Shown: positions 34,629-46,669, counted from the first letter of the stretch. The stretch is DNA of 64,000 nucleotides from Paralithodes platypus (GCA_032716605.1 CM064519.1:18242512-18306511); one strand, 5' to 3'. Numbers and translations are program-made. Notes: generated by a model from the letters alone, not told the origin.

Positions 34629-34800
34629 CCCCTAACAGCACAACAAGCACACCAAACACAAGCACCCACCCAGCCTCCCCACCACAGAATACGTATCACT
34701 TCACACACACACCCACACACACACACAGTACCCCCTTGACAACACCACAACAAACACATCAAACACAAGCATCCAGCCTCCCCACCACAGAATGCGTATT
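32696..34800. repeat. Compound minisatellite with embedded (CA)n
   Basis: About 19-20 units of GTACCCCTAACAGCACAACA, AGCACACCAAACACAAGCAC, CCAGCCTCCCCACCACAG and AATACGTATCACTTCA, each followed by a CA microsatellite of different length. The unique part is nearly invariant while the CA part varies. Long minus-strand frames are artefacts. Confidence 0.95.
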
Positions 34801-34889
34801 ACATCATAAGGGGCAGCAAATCACCATCACCGTACGCGGCGTCCTTCACTGGGAACAGAACTGGTCCAACAAGATTTACACACCCACTT

Positions 34890-35415
<526 letters not shown>

Positions 35416-35447
35416 TTGGAAACTAGCCACACCTTCGTGTATTTAAT

Positions 35448-35604
35448 TAAGGGGGTATTTGTATTTATTCCTTCATTTATTAGTTATTTATATAATTTTT
35501 TTACTTTCCTCCCAAGACATCCATCAAGTTTAAGATAATACCCCCAAGACCCTCCTTCGATATAGATTTGTATATTTTTCGGTAGAAAAATTTCTCGGCC
35601 GTAT
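35448..35604 (+). mobile_element. TTAA family A, right-truncated
   Basis: Starts TTAAGGGGGTATTTG and reaches TTTTTCGGTAGAAAAATTTC and CGGCCG, where the 98-bp minisatellite begins. Confidence 0.8.
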
Positions 35605-36995
35605 CTCCTGGATACTGCTCCTTCACGTGTACTTCAGGTTCCCTCGATACTGTCCCTCACTGATACTGTCCTACTGTATACACTCAATACTGCTCCACGA
35701 TACTGTCCCTCACTGATACTGTCCTACTGTATACACTCAATACTGCTCCTTCACGTGTATTTCAAGTTTTCTTCACCACACCTTTTCCCACGATACTGTC
35801 CTTCACACTACATACACTCGATACTGCTCCTGGATACTGCTCCTTCACGCATACTTCAGGTTCTCTTCACCACAACTATTCCCTCGAGACTGCCCCTCAC
35901 TGATACTGTCCTTCACACTGTATACACTCGATACTGCTCCTGGATACTGCTCTTTCACTGCTCCTCACCACACCTCTTCCCTCGATACTGCCCCTCACTG
36001 ATACTGTCCTTCACACTGTATACACTCGATACTGCTCCTGGATACTGCTCTTTCACTGCTCCTCACCACACCTCTTCCCTCGAGACTGCCCCTCACTGAT
36101 ACTGTCCTTCACACTGTATACACTCGATACTGCTCCTGGATACTGCTCTTTCACTGCTCCTCACCACACCTCTTCCCTCGATACTGCCCCTCACTGATAC
36201 TGTCCTTCACACTGTATACACTCGATACTGCTCCTGGATACTGCTCTTTCACTGCTCCTCACCACACCTCTTCCCTCGATACTGCCCCTCACTGATACTG
36301 TCCTTCACACTGTATACACTCGATACTGCTCCTGGATACTGCTCTTTCACTGCTCCTCACCACACCTCTTCCCTCGATACTGCCCCTCACTGATGCTGTC
36401 CTTCACACTGTATACACTCGATACTGCTCCTGGATACTGCTCTTTCACTGCTCCTCACCACACCTCTTCCCTCTCTTCCCTCGATACTGCCCCTCACTGA
36501 TACTGTCCTTCACACTGTATACACTCGATACTGCTCCTGGATACTGCTCTTTCACTGCTCCTCACCACACCTCTTCCCTCGATACTGCCCCTCACTGATA
36601 CTGTCCTGCACACTGTATACACTCGATACTGCTCCTCACCACACCTCTTCCCTCGATACTGCCCCTCACTGATGCTGTCCTTCACACTGTATACACTCGA
36701 TACTGCTCCTGGATACTGGCTCTTTCACTGCTCCTCACCACACCTCTTCCCTCGATACTGCCCCTCACTGATGCTGTCCTTCACACTGTATACACTCGAT
36801 ACTGCTCCTGGATACTGCTCTTTCACTGCTCCTCACCACACCTCTTCCCTCGATACTGCCCCTCACTGATGCTGTCCTTCACACTGTATACACTCGATAC
36901 TGCTCCTGGATACTGCTCTTTCACTGCTCCTCACCACACCTCTTCCCTCGATACTGCCCCTCACTGACACTGTCCTTCACACGGCATATACACTC
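35605..36995. repeat. 98-bp minisatellite
   Basis: Unit: ACTCGATACTGCTCCTGGAT, ACTGCTCTTTCACTGCTCC, TCACCACACCTCTTCCCTCG, ATACTGCCCCTCACTGATAC and TGTCCTTCACACTGTATAC. Period 98 bp; the left 300 bp hold irregular precursor-like units. The subunit GATACTG recurs, so the 98-mer probably arose from a shorter repeat. Confidence 0.95.
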
Positions 36996-37164
36996 ACTAC
37001 TCTCTTGCAGCAGTAACCAGGCAGTATATTATTCAAGTATTATTGTGATTATGACGCACGTACTTAATAAATGATGTACAGTTGCCCTCATCAATTATGT
37101 TCTTCGTTGTGATCTTATGTCTGAAAGATAAATTAGTATGAATGAAATGCGAGTGTGGTTTCTT

Positions 37165-37540
37165 TTAAGGGGGAAGGGTTTATTTGTTGGTCGGTTGTGT
37201 CACATATTGTATATTTGTTTTTAGTTTCTTCCCTAGACCTCCATCAAACTTTAAAAAAAAAAAACATCCATTAGATCCCCCTTCAAGATTAATTTGTACA
37301 TTTTTCGATAGAAAAATGTCACGGCCGAAAGCCAGTTCCTCCACATTTACAGGCTCGCTATCGCTCGCCAGGAAAAAATCAACACCTAAATGGCACGCAA
37401 GGTCTTAATATTGACATAGAAATTGAGCGAAAGGCCTTTAAATCGACAAACTAAAGGGGCAAACATCTTAAAATCTCAAAACTAATAAGGCTAAGCATGA
37501 GGGAGAAGAGGATCTAAATATGCGACCCACCTCCTCTTAA
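37165..37540 (+). mobile_element. TTAA family A, long subtype
   Basis: Runs from TTAAGGGGGAAGGG to CCCACCTCCTCTTAA. Modules: TTTTTCGATAGAAAAA, CGGCCGAAAGCCAG, GGCTCGCTATCGCTCGCC and ladder. Confidence 0.9.
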
Positions 37541-37852
37541 CCATCAGTTGACTATATAGCGAGATGAGTTAACCACTGCATAATAAACTATAGCACTCTT
37601 CATGCAATCATGCGCTTTATATTTCCATGTAGATCTCAATAATTAACAAACTACTACGTCTTTCCATCCGTTCGTAAACCATATTAGCTAAACACAATAT
37701 TCCAGAAGAACATACACCACAGAGAGGAACAGAACTTATGTGGGCAACTGCACATCGAGAAGGAAGTGGTTCGATAAGATAATGTGTAATCAATCAAATG
37801 TGGGTTTTTTTCGAACTAGGGGATTCAAATTGTTTACCCGCGCCGGCTACAG
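37541..37852. other. Unassigned spacer
   Basis: No repeat or coding signal recognised. Confidence 0.4.
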
Positions 37853-38186
37853 TTAAGGGGAGATTTCCACTTGAGGGATTTTTTTTCTGGACTCCTTTCT
37901 CCCTCATGTTTAGCCCCATTGTTTTTCTAATTTTAAGACGTTTGCCCCATTAGTTTGACGATTTTAAGAACTTTCAACCCATTTCTGTAAATGTTAAGAC
38001 CTTTCGTGCCATTTAGGTGTCGATTTTATCCTGGCGAGTAGCGAGCCTGTAATTTAAGAGGAACTGGCTTTCAGCCGGGACGTTTTTCTACCGAAAAATG
38101 TACAAATTTATCTTGAAAGGAGCTCAAGGGGGTGTAATCTTAAGCTTGAAGGATATCTAGGGACCAAACTAAAAACCTCCCCTTAA
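37853..38186 (-). mobile_element. TTAA family A, short subtype
   Basis: Runs from TTAAGGGGAGATTTCCACTT to AAAACCTCCCCTTAA. The core is shortened to GGCGAGTAGCGAGCC: the GCGAGC repeat has collapsed. Confidence 0.92.
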
Positions 38187-38587
38187 TGGGCTTATTTATT
38201 TGCTCATTTATGTATCTTTTCGTTACTCCTATCACTATCATCACCATTATCAACACGATCATCACTATCAAAAACATCCTCATCACCATTGTCTTTATCA
38301 TCTTCACTAACATGATCATTACCATTACTACAATTACCCTTATTTCTATCTACAATTATCTCTGCGATCATCATCATATATTTGACCTTCTGCCCTCCCA
38401 CCATAAACTAACCCAACCTAACATTAGCCTAACCAACCCTTAAAGTCATCATAACTAAATATCCTCAGATTTTAGCCACAAAAAATATACTGTATATTTA
38501 AATACAAAAATATATAGTAAATGAATATATAAGTAGTAAGTATAATAATAATAATAATAATAATTATTATTATTATTATTATAATTA
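38187..38587. other. AT-rich stretch with ATC/TAA motifs
   Basis: Loose ATCATC-type repeats at 38225-38370 and a TAA/TTA inverted run at 38543-38587. No gene supported. Confidence 0.5.
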
Positions 38588-38805
38588 TTAACCCTTTCAG
38601 TACCGGTGACGTCCTTTTCATTATATTCTGGGAACTATTAGACAATTGTATGCAGTTTAGGAAGGATCGACGTCTACCCGTTAAAACGCTACGACTATCT
38701 CAACTGCTCCTATTACCTAACATATATCATTCCTAAGCTTCCTAAAATCATCTAAATGTTGCCGACATCAAATAAGAAAGACGTCACCGGTACAGAAGGG
38801 GTTAA
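38588..38805. mobile_element. TTAA family C copy
   Basis: Runs from TTAACCCTTTCAGTACCGG to CACCGGTACAGAAGGGGTTAA, with good terminal pairing (GGTGACGTC / GACGTCACC). Confidence 0.9.
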
Positions 38806-39033
38806 TTGACCGTATGCTGGGGAGTTTGTAGACACAATTCGAGGCCTCATAGGTATTGATAAGGAGTTGCTAGAACTCCTGTTTCATTTGTCTGGCTTCC
38901 CTCACTGTTTCTTTTTGTGTTTCATCTACACAGAGTAATCCAGCTAGCTCTCACAAACACCCCTTCCCCCTATTCATTTCACTACACTAAAAAGGCACAT
39001 CAGACTTCCTTCCAACACACACACACACACACA

Positions 39034-39330
39034 CCTCCCCGTGGCGTAACTGATAGCGCGTCTGGCTCACAACCAGAAGGTCCCGGGTTCGAGACCCGGG
39101 AGGGAAAGGGACATTTGGGCAAGTCTCCAAACGGTGTAGCCTCTGTTCACCTAGCAGTATAAATAGGAACCTGGTATAAGTGGACGAAGTTGTGACGTCC
39201 CATCTGGGGTTGGTGGTCGGTTACAAGGTGAGATGGGTATCGTACTGGTCAACCTAAGCTACTGGTCAACCTAAGCCTTCGGGTGTGACTGGTACCGTAG
39301 TGAGAATGGTACCGTACAGATTAACCCTAA
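39034..39330 (+). mobile_element. tRNA-derived SINE, Meta-SINE-like core
   Basis: The head is tRNA-like: A box TGGCGTAACTGATAGCGC (39042-39059), an anticodon-type arm TCTGG-CTCACAA-CCAGA (CAC, Val-like) and B box GGTTCGAGACC (39086-39096). The acceptor stem does not pair well. The body has CTCTGTTCACCTAGCAGTA and AATAGGAACCTGG, which resembles the core of the Meta-SINE superfamily of invertebrates as I recall it. The tail contains a local duplication (CTACTGGTCAACCTAAGC). The 3' limit is uncertain. Confidence 0.6.
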
Positions 39331-39709
39331 GCCTTCGTATCCAGATGTCGCCAATTGGCTAAAATACAGACTACACACACATCCACAGCCATTCCAACGA
39401 TACATAAACACTTAACATGCATTTCACGCAATACATTCCCAGTTAAGGAGGCGCGATAATAATGAGCTTAGCTCGCATTGCGTGGATTCCCCTTGACGAA
39501 CAAGTAACTGAGTAGCTGTTACTAACTGAGTAACACACACACACACACACACAGCGACTATCACTCTTTCAACTTTGAGGGAGACACTTGTTGCAGGCAG
39601 CTATACCTTTTGTCTCTTGCATACAAATAAAACAAACAAAGCAGCAAAATAATGATAAGCCAGAGGTAGGCGCATGGCGTCGGTGCGCATCTAACATACC
39701 CAAAGCCAA
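39331..39709. other. Unassigned spacer
   Basis: A CA run at about 39532-39552; nothing else recognised. Confidence 0.4.
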
Positions 39710-40270
39710 GGGGGGTGATGGAGAGATTAAGGTGTGTGGGAAGGAGGGTGGGGGGGGGGGGTATTGTGGAGAGAAGATGGGGGGGGGAGGGCAGGATAGC
39801 AGAGGAGAGGGAGAGGGAAGATGGGAGGGTGGATAGCAGAGGAAAGGAGAAGGCGGGAGGGGGAGGATAGTGAGGAGGGAAGATTGGAGGTAGGAGATGA
39901 GAGGAGAAAGAAGAGGGAAAAGGGGGGGAGAGAGAGAGAGAGATAGAGAAGATGAGAGGTAGGAGAGGAGAGGAAAGGAGAAGGAAGGGGACAGGATGTT
40001 GCGGAGAGAAGATGGGAGGTAGGATAGCAGAGAGGAGGGGAGATAATTGCTGAGGAAAATAGGAAATAGAGATAAATGGAGGAGGGTGGAGAAGAGGGTA
40101 AGACAAACAGATGAGAGGAGAGCAAAGATAGGAAATGAAAAGAGGATAGGGGATAGGGGTGGGGGTGAGGATGAGAGGAATGGCGTGAAGTGAGAATATA
40201 AATGATGAGAAGCGAAGTGAAAGGAAGACCGGCCATAGGAGGGGAGAGGAGGGGAGGGGGGAGAAAATAA
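39710..40270. repeat. Polypurine tract
   Basis: About 560 bp almost wholly A/G on this strand, with loose GGAGGAGAGGA-type repeats. Two overlapping minus-strand Ser/Pro/Leu frames are compositional. Confidence 0.85.
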
Positions 40271-40283
40271 GTGTGGCGGTGGG

Positions 40284-40620
40284 TTAAGGGGAGATTTCCA
40301 CCTGGAGGATTTATTTCTGAACCTCTTTCTCCCTCATGTTTAGCCCCATTGCTTTTGAGATTTTAAGACGTTCGCCCTAGTAGTTTTGACATTTTAAGAC
40401 ATTTTGCCCCATTTCTGTCAATTTTAAGACCTTTCGTGCCATTAAGGTGTCGATTTTTTCCTGGCGAGCGATAGCGAGCCTGTAATTTAAGAGCAACCGG
40501 CCTCCGGCCGGGAAATTTTTTCTACCGAAAAATGTACAAATTTATCTTGAAAGGGGGTCTAGGGGGTTTAATTTTAAGCTTGATGAAAACGTAGGGAACA
40601 AACTAAATACCTCCCCTTAA
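40284..40620 (-). mobile_element. TTAA family A, short subtype
   Basis: Runs from TTAAGGGGAGATTTCCACC to AATACCTCCCCTTAA. Shares diagnostic changes with 51910-52234 (CGCCCTAGTAGTTTTGAC; CCGGCCTCCGGCCGG; GATGAAAACGTAGGG). Confidence 0.93.
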
Positions 40621-40684
40621 AGGAAGGTAGAGGGATGAAGAAGGAACAGGAGAGGAGGGTAAAGAGAACAGGTGTGGTGATGGG

Positions 40685-40899
40685 TTAAGGGGGTAGTGGC
40701 TGTATTTGTTTTATATATTGGTTTTCTTCTATTAATTCATTTGTTCATTTATATTTTTAGTTTCCTCGCTAGACCTCCCTCAAACTTAGAAAAAACACCC
40801 CCTAGACCCCCCCTCAAGATAAATTTGTATATTTTTCGGTAGAAAAATTTCCCAGCCGAAGGCGGGTTCCTCTTATAATTACAGGCTCGCTATCGCTAT
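40685..40899 (+). mobile_element. TTAA family A, right-truncated
   Basis: Starts TTAAGGGGGTAGTGGC. The left half is intact up to CAGGCTCGCTATCGCTATCG, where the purine minisatellite starts inside the core motif. Confidence 0.85.
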
Positions 40900-41893
40900 C
40901 GTATAGTAGTAAAGATGAGAGGGGTAGAGGATAGACAAGGGATAGTCTAGCAGTAAAGATGGGAGGGATAGAGGATAGGAAAGAATGTAAGAAGAGACGT
41001 GATGGTAGTCTAGTAGTGAAGATGGGATGGGCAGAGGATAAGATAGGAGAGAACACTAAAGAGCCAACAGGATAGTCTATGATAGTAGTGACGATGGGAA
41101 GGGTAGAGGATAGGAAAGAAGGGCATAAGAGACGTAAGGATAGTCTAGTAGTGAAGATGGGAGGGCTAGAGGATAGAAAAGGGATAGTCTAAGAGTGAAG
41201 ATGGGAGGGATAGAGGATGGTAAAGAAGGGGAGAACACTGAAGACACGGGAGGATAGTCAAGGAGTGGAGATGGGAGGGATAGAAGATAGGAAAGAAGGG
41301 GAGAGCATTAAAGAGACGTAAAGATAGTCGACGAGTAAAGATGGGAAGGATAGAGGATAGGATAGAAGGGGAGAACACTAAAGAGACAAAAGGATAGTCA
41401 CGTAGTAAAGATGGAAGGGGTAGAGGCCAGAAAAGGGATAATCTAGGAGTAAAGATGGGAGGGATATAGGATAGGAAAGAAGGGCAGAAGAGACGTAAGG
41501 ATAGTCTAGTAGTGAAGATAGATAGGAGGGATAGAGGATAGAAAAGGGATAGTCTAGGGGTAAATATGAGAGGGATAGAAGATAGGAAAGAAGGGAAGAA
41601 CACTAAAGAGACAAAAGGATAGTCTAGTAGTGACGATGTTAGGGATAGAGGATAGGAAAGAAGGGAAGAAGAGACGTAAGGATAGTCTAGTAGTGAAGAT
41701 GGGAAGGGATAGAGGATAGGAAAGGAGGGGAAAAGAAACAGGAGGATTGTCTATTAATGACGATAAAAGGGAGGGATAGAGGATAGCAAATGGATAGTCT
41801 AAGAGTGAAGGGCTAAAGGATAGAAAAGAAGAGAATAAGAGACGTGCTGATAGTCTAGTAGTGAAGATAGGATAGACATAGGATAGGGAGGTT
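40900..41893. repeat. Degenerate purine-rich minisatellite
   Basis: Units of about 60-90 bp with GGATAGTCTAGTAGTGAAG, ATGGGAGGGATAGAGGATAG, GAAAGAAGGG and AAGAGACGTAAGG in varying order. The minus-strand frames with IFTTRLSL repeats are artefacts. Confidence 0.9.
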
Positions 41894-42024
41894 GTGTCTT
41901 CTAGGTCCTCAAGGTTATATACGTCTAGCCTTCCAGTATTAATTATTCTATCCTGGTCATATCCCAGCCATAGGATAGTTGAGGCCAGATTGATATTTAG
42001 TTGTATTTAGTTGTTCATATATTA

Positions 42025-42503
42025 ATTTATTAATTAATTTATTTTAGTTTCCTCCCAAGACCTCCATCAAGCTTTTAAAAATAGCCTCAATTAAAAGCCT
42101 CGAGATAAATGTGTACATTTTTCGGTAGACAAATGTCCCGGCAAGGACAATTCCTCCTAAAATACAGGCTTGCTATCGCTCGCCAGAAAAAAATCGACAC
42201 CTAAATGGCATAAAAGGTCTTAACCCGTACAGTACCGGCGACGTCTTTTGTTTTTATTTCAATGGCATTTAGATGATTTTATGAGGCTTAGGAAGAATAT
42301 AATTGGTTGCTAAAAGGATGAATGGAGATAGTCCGTAGCCTTTTAATTGCTAGACGTCCTTCCTGAGCTGAACAAAATCATCTGAATATAGCTAGACTAA
42401 AATGAAAATAGACGTCGCTGGTACAGAAGGGGTAAAAATCGCCAATCTAATGGGTCTTAATATGAGGGAGAAAGGGGTCCAGATAAAACCAACCTCCCCT
42501 TAA
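42025..42503 (+). mobile_element. TTAA family A split by a family C copy
   Basis: Left part: TTAGTTTCCTCCCAAGACCT, TTTTTCGGTAGACAAATG, GGCTTGCTATCGCTCGCC. The ladder is interrupted at AAAGGTCTTAA by a C copy and resumes as AAATCGCCAATCTAATGG to ACCTCCCCTTAA. The left TTAAGGGG end is lost. Confidence 0.85.
42220..42435. mobile_element. TTAA family C copy nested in family A
   Basis: Runs from TTAACCCGTACAGTACCGGC to GCTGGTACAGAAGGGGTAA. The target is the TTAA of the GGTCTTAAAATCGCC ladder segment, a clear insertion into TTAA. Confidence 0.9.
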
Positions 42504-42710
42504 CCCTTTCAGCACCGTGATGGCTTCTTACCTTTGATTCTGGCTAAAGTTAGACGATTTAATTTGTCTACCGAAAAATGTACAAATAGATCTTGAAAGG
42601 AGGTCTAGGGGGTGTAATTTTGATCTTGATGATGGTCTAGGGAAGAAACAAATAAAATTATAAAAAATATATAATAATGGTTAAATAAATACGCCCATCC
42701 CCCCTAAAGG
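42500..42710 (-). mobile_element. Hybrid piece: C left end joined to A right end
   Basis: 42500-42560 is the left end of family C (TTAACCCTTTCAGCACCGTG, GTTAGACGATTTA). It is fused to the distal half of family A (TCTACCGAAAAATG, GAAAGGAGGTCTAGGGGG) ending CCATCCCCCCTAAAGG. Confidence 0.7.
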
Positions 42711-43031
42711 TAGAGGTATTTAGTTTGTTCCCTAGACATCCATCAAGCTTAAAACTACACACCCTTGAGTCCCTTTCAAGATAAATTTGTAAATTTTTCG
42801 GTAGAAAAATTTCCTGGCCGAAGGCCGGATCCTCTTAAATTGCAGGCTCGCTATCGCTCGCCAGGATAAAATTTACACCTGAATGGCACGAAAGGTCTTA
42901 ATATGGGGTAAAAGTTCTTAAAATCGCTAAACTAATGGGGCAAACGTTTTATAATATCAAAAGCAATGGGGCTAAACATGAGGGAGAAAGGAGTCAAGAA
43001 AAAAATCCCTCAAGTGGAGATCTCCCCTTAA
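42704..43031 (+). mobile_element. TTAA family A, short subtype
   Basis: From CTAAAGGTAGAGGTATTTAG to GATCTCCCCTTAA; almost the same sequence as 8122-8447. GC hairpin GGCCGAAGGCC; core GGCTCGCTATCGCTCGCC. Confidence 0.9.
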
Positions 43032-43199
43032 GCAACACACGAAAATTGCAAGTGCTAATTTGTTATATTGTTATTGCGTTATGTTGTTATCCAAGGCTAA
43101 CAACGCAGGTCTTCAGTCTTTTATCTTTTAATATTATTTAAATTTGTTTTGCCTATGATGGTGAAATTGCTGAAGTGAATGTTTTGACCTCATTGTAGT

Positions 43200-44200
43200 T
43201 GAAGAGAGAGAGGGAGACAGGCAGAGAGAGAGAGAAAGTGAGAGAGAGAGAGAGAGAGACTGACCGACCGACAGACAGACAAAACCGAATGTATGTGTGT
43301 GTGTGTGTGTGTGTTTGTGTGTTCGTTGTAGTGACTTAATGTATTTGTGTAGGTGCATGAATAATTAATGTGTCCGTGTATTGAGTAATGTTCATGTATA
43401 TCCATTCACACACACGCACACAAGCATACATGTGTGTGTGTGTGTGTGCATATAAACAAACATAGAGTAGACAAAGACACACAAACAATCAAACACACAA
43501 ACAAACAATTAAATACCGGTATATATACACACACACACACACAGTTAAACACACACTTATAGTTGTGTGTGTGTGTGAATGGATATGCACACAAACAATT
43601 AAATACACACACAAACAATTAAACACACACACACACGCACACACTCATATAAATAATGAAATACACACATATACAGTATACAGACACACATGTATACAGA
43701 CAGATATATAATAAAATACACACACACACACACACACACACACTCAAACACACACAAACAGATAAACAATAAAACCCCTCACCCAGACAGACAAACACCC
43801 ACCCCTCAATAAAGCCAAGCCATAATAATATATCTACGAGCTAAAAATAAGGAATTGTGACCCACCATTTCCCTTGAGCCAAAAGACCTGCTGAAGCGGC
43901 ACATATCAACAGGTGAGAGAGAGAGAGAGAGAGTGTATGTGTGTGTGTGGGTGTGAGATACGAGAGAGTATGTCTGTTGTGTGTATATGAGAGAGAGAGA
44001 GAGGAGAGTATGTGTGTTGTATGTATATGTGTGAGAGAGAGAATAAGTGTGTGTGTGTGTGTGAGAGAGAGAGTAAGTGTAAGTGTGTGAGAGAGAGAGG
44101 AGATGTATGTCTGATGTGTGTATATGAGAGAAAGAGGGAGAGAGTGTTTGTGTTTGTGTGTGTGTGATTGTATATGTGAGGGTGCATGCGAGTGTGCTAT
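43200..44200. repeat. Mixed GA, GT, CA and CAAACA repeats
   Basis: GA runs near 43205-43258 and 43915-43935, GT runs near 43292-43320 and 43435-43450, CA runs near 43525-43545 and 43720-43760, GTGTGAGAGA mixtures at 43930-44170, and AACAATTAAACACACACAAA-type units at 43485-43640. The spacer 43780-43910 is unassigned. Confidence 0.85.
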
Positions 44201-44202
44201 GC

Positions 44203-44539
44203 TTAAGAGGAGGTTTTTAGTTTGGTCTCTAGATATCCATCAAACTTAAGATTACACCCCCTTGAGCCCCTTTCAAGATAAATTTGTAAATTTTTCGGTA
44301 GAACAAATGTCCCGGCTGAAAGCCGGTTCCTCTTAAATTACAGGCTCACTATCGCTCACCAGGATAAAATCGACACCTAAATGGCACGAAAGGTCTTAAA
44401 ATTGACAGAAATGGGTTTAAGGTTCTTAAAATCATCAAAATAATGGGGCGAACGTCTTAAAATTAGAAAAGCAATGGGGCTAAACATGAGGGAGAAAGGA
44501 GTCAAGAAAAAACTCTCTCAAGTGGAAATCTCCCCTTAA
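44203..44539 (+). mobile_element. TTAA family A, short subtype
   Basis: Runs from TTAAGAGGAGGTTTTTAG to AAATCTCCCCTTAA. GC hairpin variant CCGGCTGAAAGCCGG; core GGCTCACTATCGCTCACC. Closest in sequence to the copy at 56824-57155. Confidence 0.92.
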
Positions 44540-44669
44540 GAAATATTGTGTGTGTTTGTGTGTGGTGGTTGAAGGGTGGTGGGGTCAACCTCTTCAGTAC
44601 GGGAGGTATTTAATGAGCTGAATATTATCTTCTAGTTGTAGCCCAGCTAGAGTGCGACAACAGAGTAGG

Positions 44670-44765
44670 CTAATGAGGGAGTTATGTTTATATTTTGTTT
44701 TTAGTTGTCTCCCTTGAACTTTATCAAGATTAATAAATCACCCCAAGACCCCCTCCTTCCAGAGA
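44670..44765 (+). mobile_element. Family A fragment (left part)
   Basis: TTTTTAGTTGTCTCCCTTG, TTTATCAAGATTAA and ACCCCAAGACCCCCTCC match the AT-side part of family A only. Confidence 0.5.
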
Positions 44766-44879
44766 GTTTTTCATTTTGAATTTCACACCCACACCCACTT
44801 AACTACTCAAACACACACTAGCAAAGAAATATACACCTACACACGCACACACACACTCATAAACAAACAACATTCACAC

Positions 44880-44989
44880 AAACAAACAATACACACTCTC
44901 TTTCACTCTTACTCACTCTCAATATCACTCTCTCTCTCACTCACTCTCTCTCTTTCTCTCACTCACACACTCTCTCTCTCGCTCTCACA

Positions 44990-45021
<32 letters not shown>

Positions 45022-45092
45022 CTCTCTCTCTCTCACACACTCTCTTTCTCTCTCTCACTCTCACACTCTCTCTCTATCTCTCTCTCACACAC
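44880..45092. repeat. (CT)n/(CA)n compound microsatellite
   Basis: Alternating CT and CACACACT segments. Confidence 0.95.
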
Positions 45093-45294
45093 TGATACCG
45101 ATAACCCACATACCGCTACCCCAGGAACAGAACACATGTACGACAAAGGTCACTATAATTCACCTCATAGACAGACAGGAGGAGCAACAGGTACAGTCAC
45201 CCGTTAAACTCCTCTTCCAACAGTATTATTAGTAATACATCATATTATACCCCTTCAATGCGATGGCCTAAATTCATATTAATTTAATAATATA

Positions 45295-45635
45295 TTTATT
45301 ACAAGCTGAGGTACCCGGTGCTGCCCGGGGGCAAATGGAAGTATGAGCTGTCTATCTTGTGTGTGTGTGGGGGGGGGGGGGGCCTCCGTAACCCTCCCCT
45401 AGGAGGGTGAGGGGACAAAACAAATTAGCTTAAAACCCCTTTAGTACGCAGGCCAAGTATAGGCTCTCCATCTTGAAAACTGCGGGAGTACCCCCTCCCC
45501 CCCCCCACCCCCTCCCTGCTTAAAACCTGCTCCGGCACCCCTTTAGTATGCATGCCAAGTATGGGCTCTCCATTTGGAAAACTGAGGAAGTAGTTCGTGA
45601 ACAAACAGACAAAGTGCTCTTTATATAGTAGATTA
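45295..45635 (+). repeat. Dispersed repeat with GGTACCCGGTGCTGCC
   Basis: Longer copy of the repeat at 9985. Order: GCTGAGGTACCCGGTGCTGC, a G-run, then GGCCAAGTATAGGCTCTCC...TTGAAAACTG twice about 95 bp apart, then CAAAGTGCTCTTTATATAGT. The family was not identified. Confidence 0.6.
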
Positions 45636-45639
45636 TTAT

Positions 45640-45980
45640 TTTTGTAACGGGGAGAGGGAGTTTGTTTAATAGATGTTTGTTAAGCATAGGCAAGACCTCT
45701 AGGATTGTAAAACCTATCCTAATTACCATTTTCACTTCCACACTTGCCTAGCCTGCATAACATTAAATAATTATAAGATTACAATTTTATTGACGCGTTA
45801 TCGGACTCCTGATTAATTTATGAAAGTAATTTATTATGGGAAACATGTAATTGCCTTGACAACCAGCACTAGAATTTCAGTTGACATATCTAATTTGCTT
45901 TATTGAATTGCACTTTTTATGTTCAAAGTCAATAGTTCACGGAAAACAATATGATACTGTGTGTTTATTCTAGAGAGAGA
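45640..45980. other. Unassigned AT-rich stretch
   Basis: No repeat or coding signal recognised. Confidence 0.4.
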
Positions 45981-45982
45981 GA

Positions 45983-46290
45983 CATCAGGTCAGGTATGAG
46001 GGATAAGCCTTTACAACGGCACCTCGTAGCTACTTTCTACTTTTCCTATTTTCTTATGAGTGTAGAGAGGGGAGAAGGGGTGTTGGAAAGAGAGGAAGCT
46101 GTTGGAGTGGCTTTGTTATGTGCGTTATTAGTTTGTATACGTCGTCGAGGTGTCCCCCGACTTGGTGCGAGCATGTGAAGCATGGTATAGGACGTACTAT
46201 CACACCCACTAAGTCCGCCTTGGCTGGGATTGAACCCAGGTCAAGCATATTCACACGTGAGTGTACTCTCCACTCGACCGCCGCGGCTCA
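45983..46290 (-). mobile_element. tRNA-derived SINE, near full length
   Basis: Minus strand. The 5' head carries a Ser/Leu-type A box (GGCGGTCGAGTGGAGAG) and B box GGTTCAATCCC (46226-46236). The body includes ACGAGGTGCCGTTGTAAAGG, and the 3' end (plus 45983) is a short ACCTG-type repeat. Pieces of the same body occur at 31400-31590 and 61906-61975. Confidence 0.65.
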
Positions 46291-46640
46291 TTTTCTAAAA
46301 TATTTTACGATGTGAAACAAATTGTACTTGTCACGGACTGTTAGAAATATATGAGGACTGTGAAGGGAAGGTGATGGTAACATAACATTGGACAGTCTTT
46401 ATGCTATATTGTCGGCGAACTACTAAGTTTGACAATACCTATAAGGTCAGAAATTAGGGGTTATAGCAGGGACATATACAGCCAGTAGACAAGGTCAGGG
46501 TTATTGGATAAAGAGTAAGGACCTTGATCTGGATATTGATCAAATATGGTTCATTAAGGCTGGTGTCCGTATTCTTAAACATATATGAGGGGGGTTGTTT
46601 TTAACATGCTACCACGGCTCTATATGTTACTGTTAGCTGA
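46291..46640. other. Unassigned stretch
   Basis: No repeat or coding signal recognised. Confidence 0.4.
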
Positions 46641-46669
46641 CCAGATGTATAGAGTGTGAGGAGACTGTC

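Noticed and set aside
32606..34768. Minus-strand frames of VCV/WCACCAVRGT repeats
   Set aside because: Explained by the CA-containing compound minisatellite.
39034..39105. Functional tRNA-Val(CAC) gene
   Set aside because: The anticodon arm, A box and B box are good, but the acceptor stem does not pair and a SINE body follows directly.
43134..44187. Ser/Leu and Thr/His frames
   Set aside because: Produced by GA, GT and CA runs.
45951..46178. 75-codon frame
   Set aside because: It lies across the SINE at 45983-46290.
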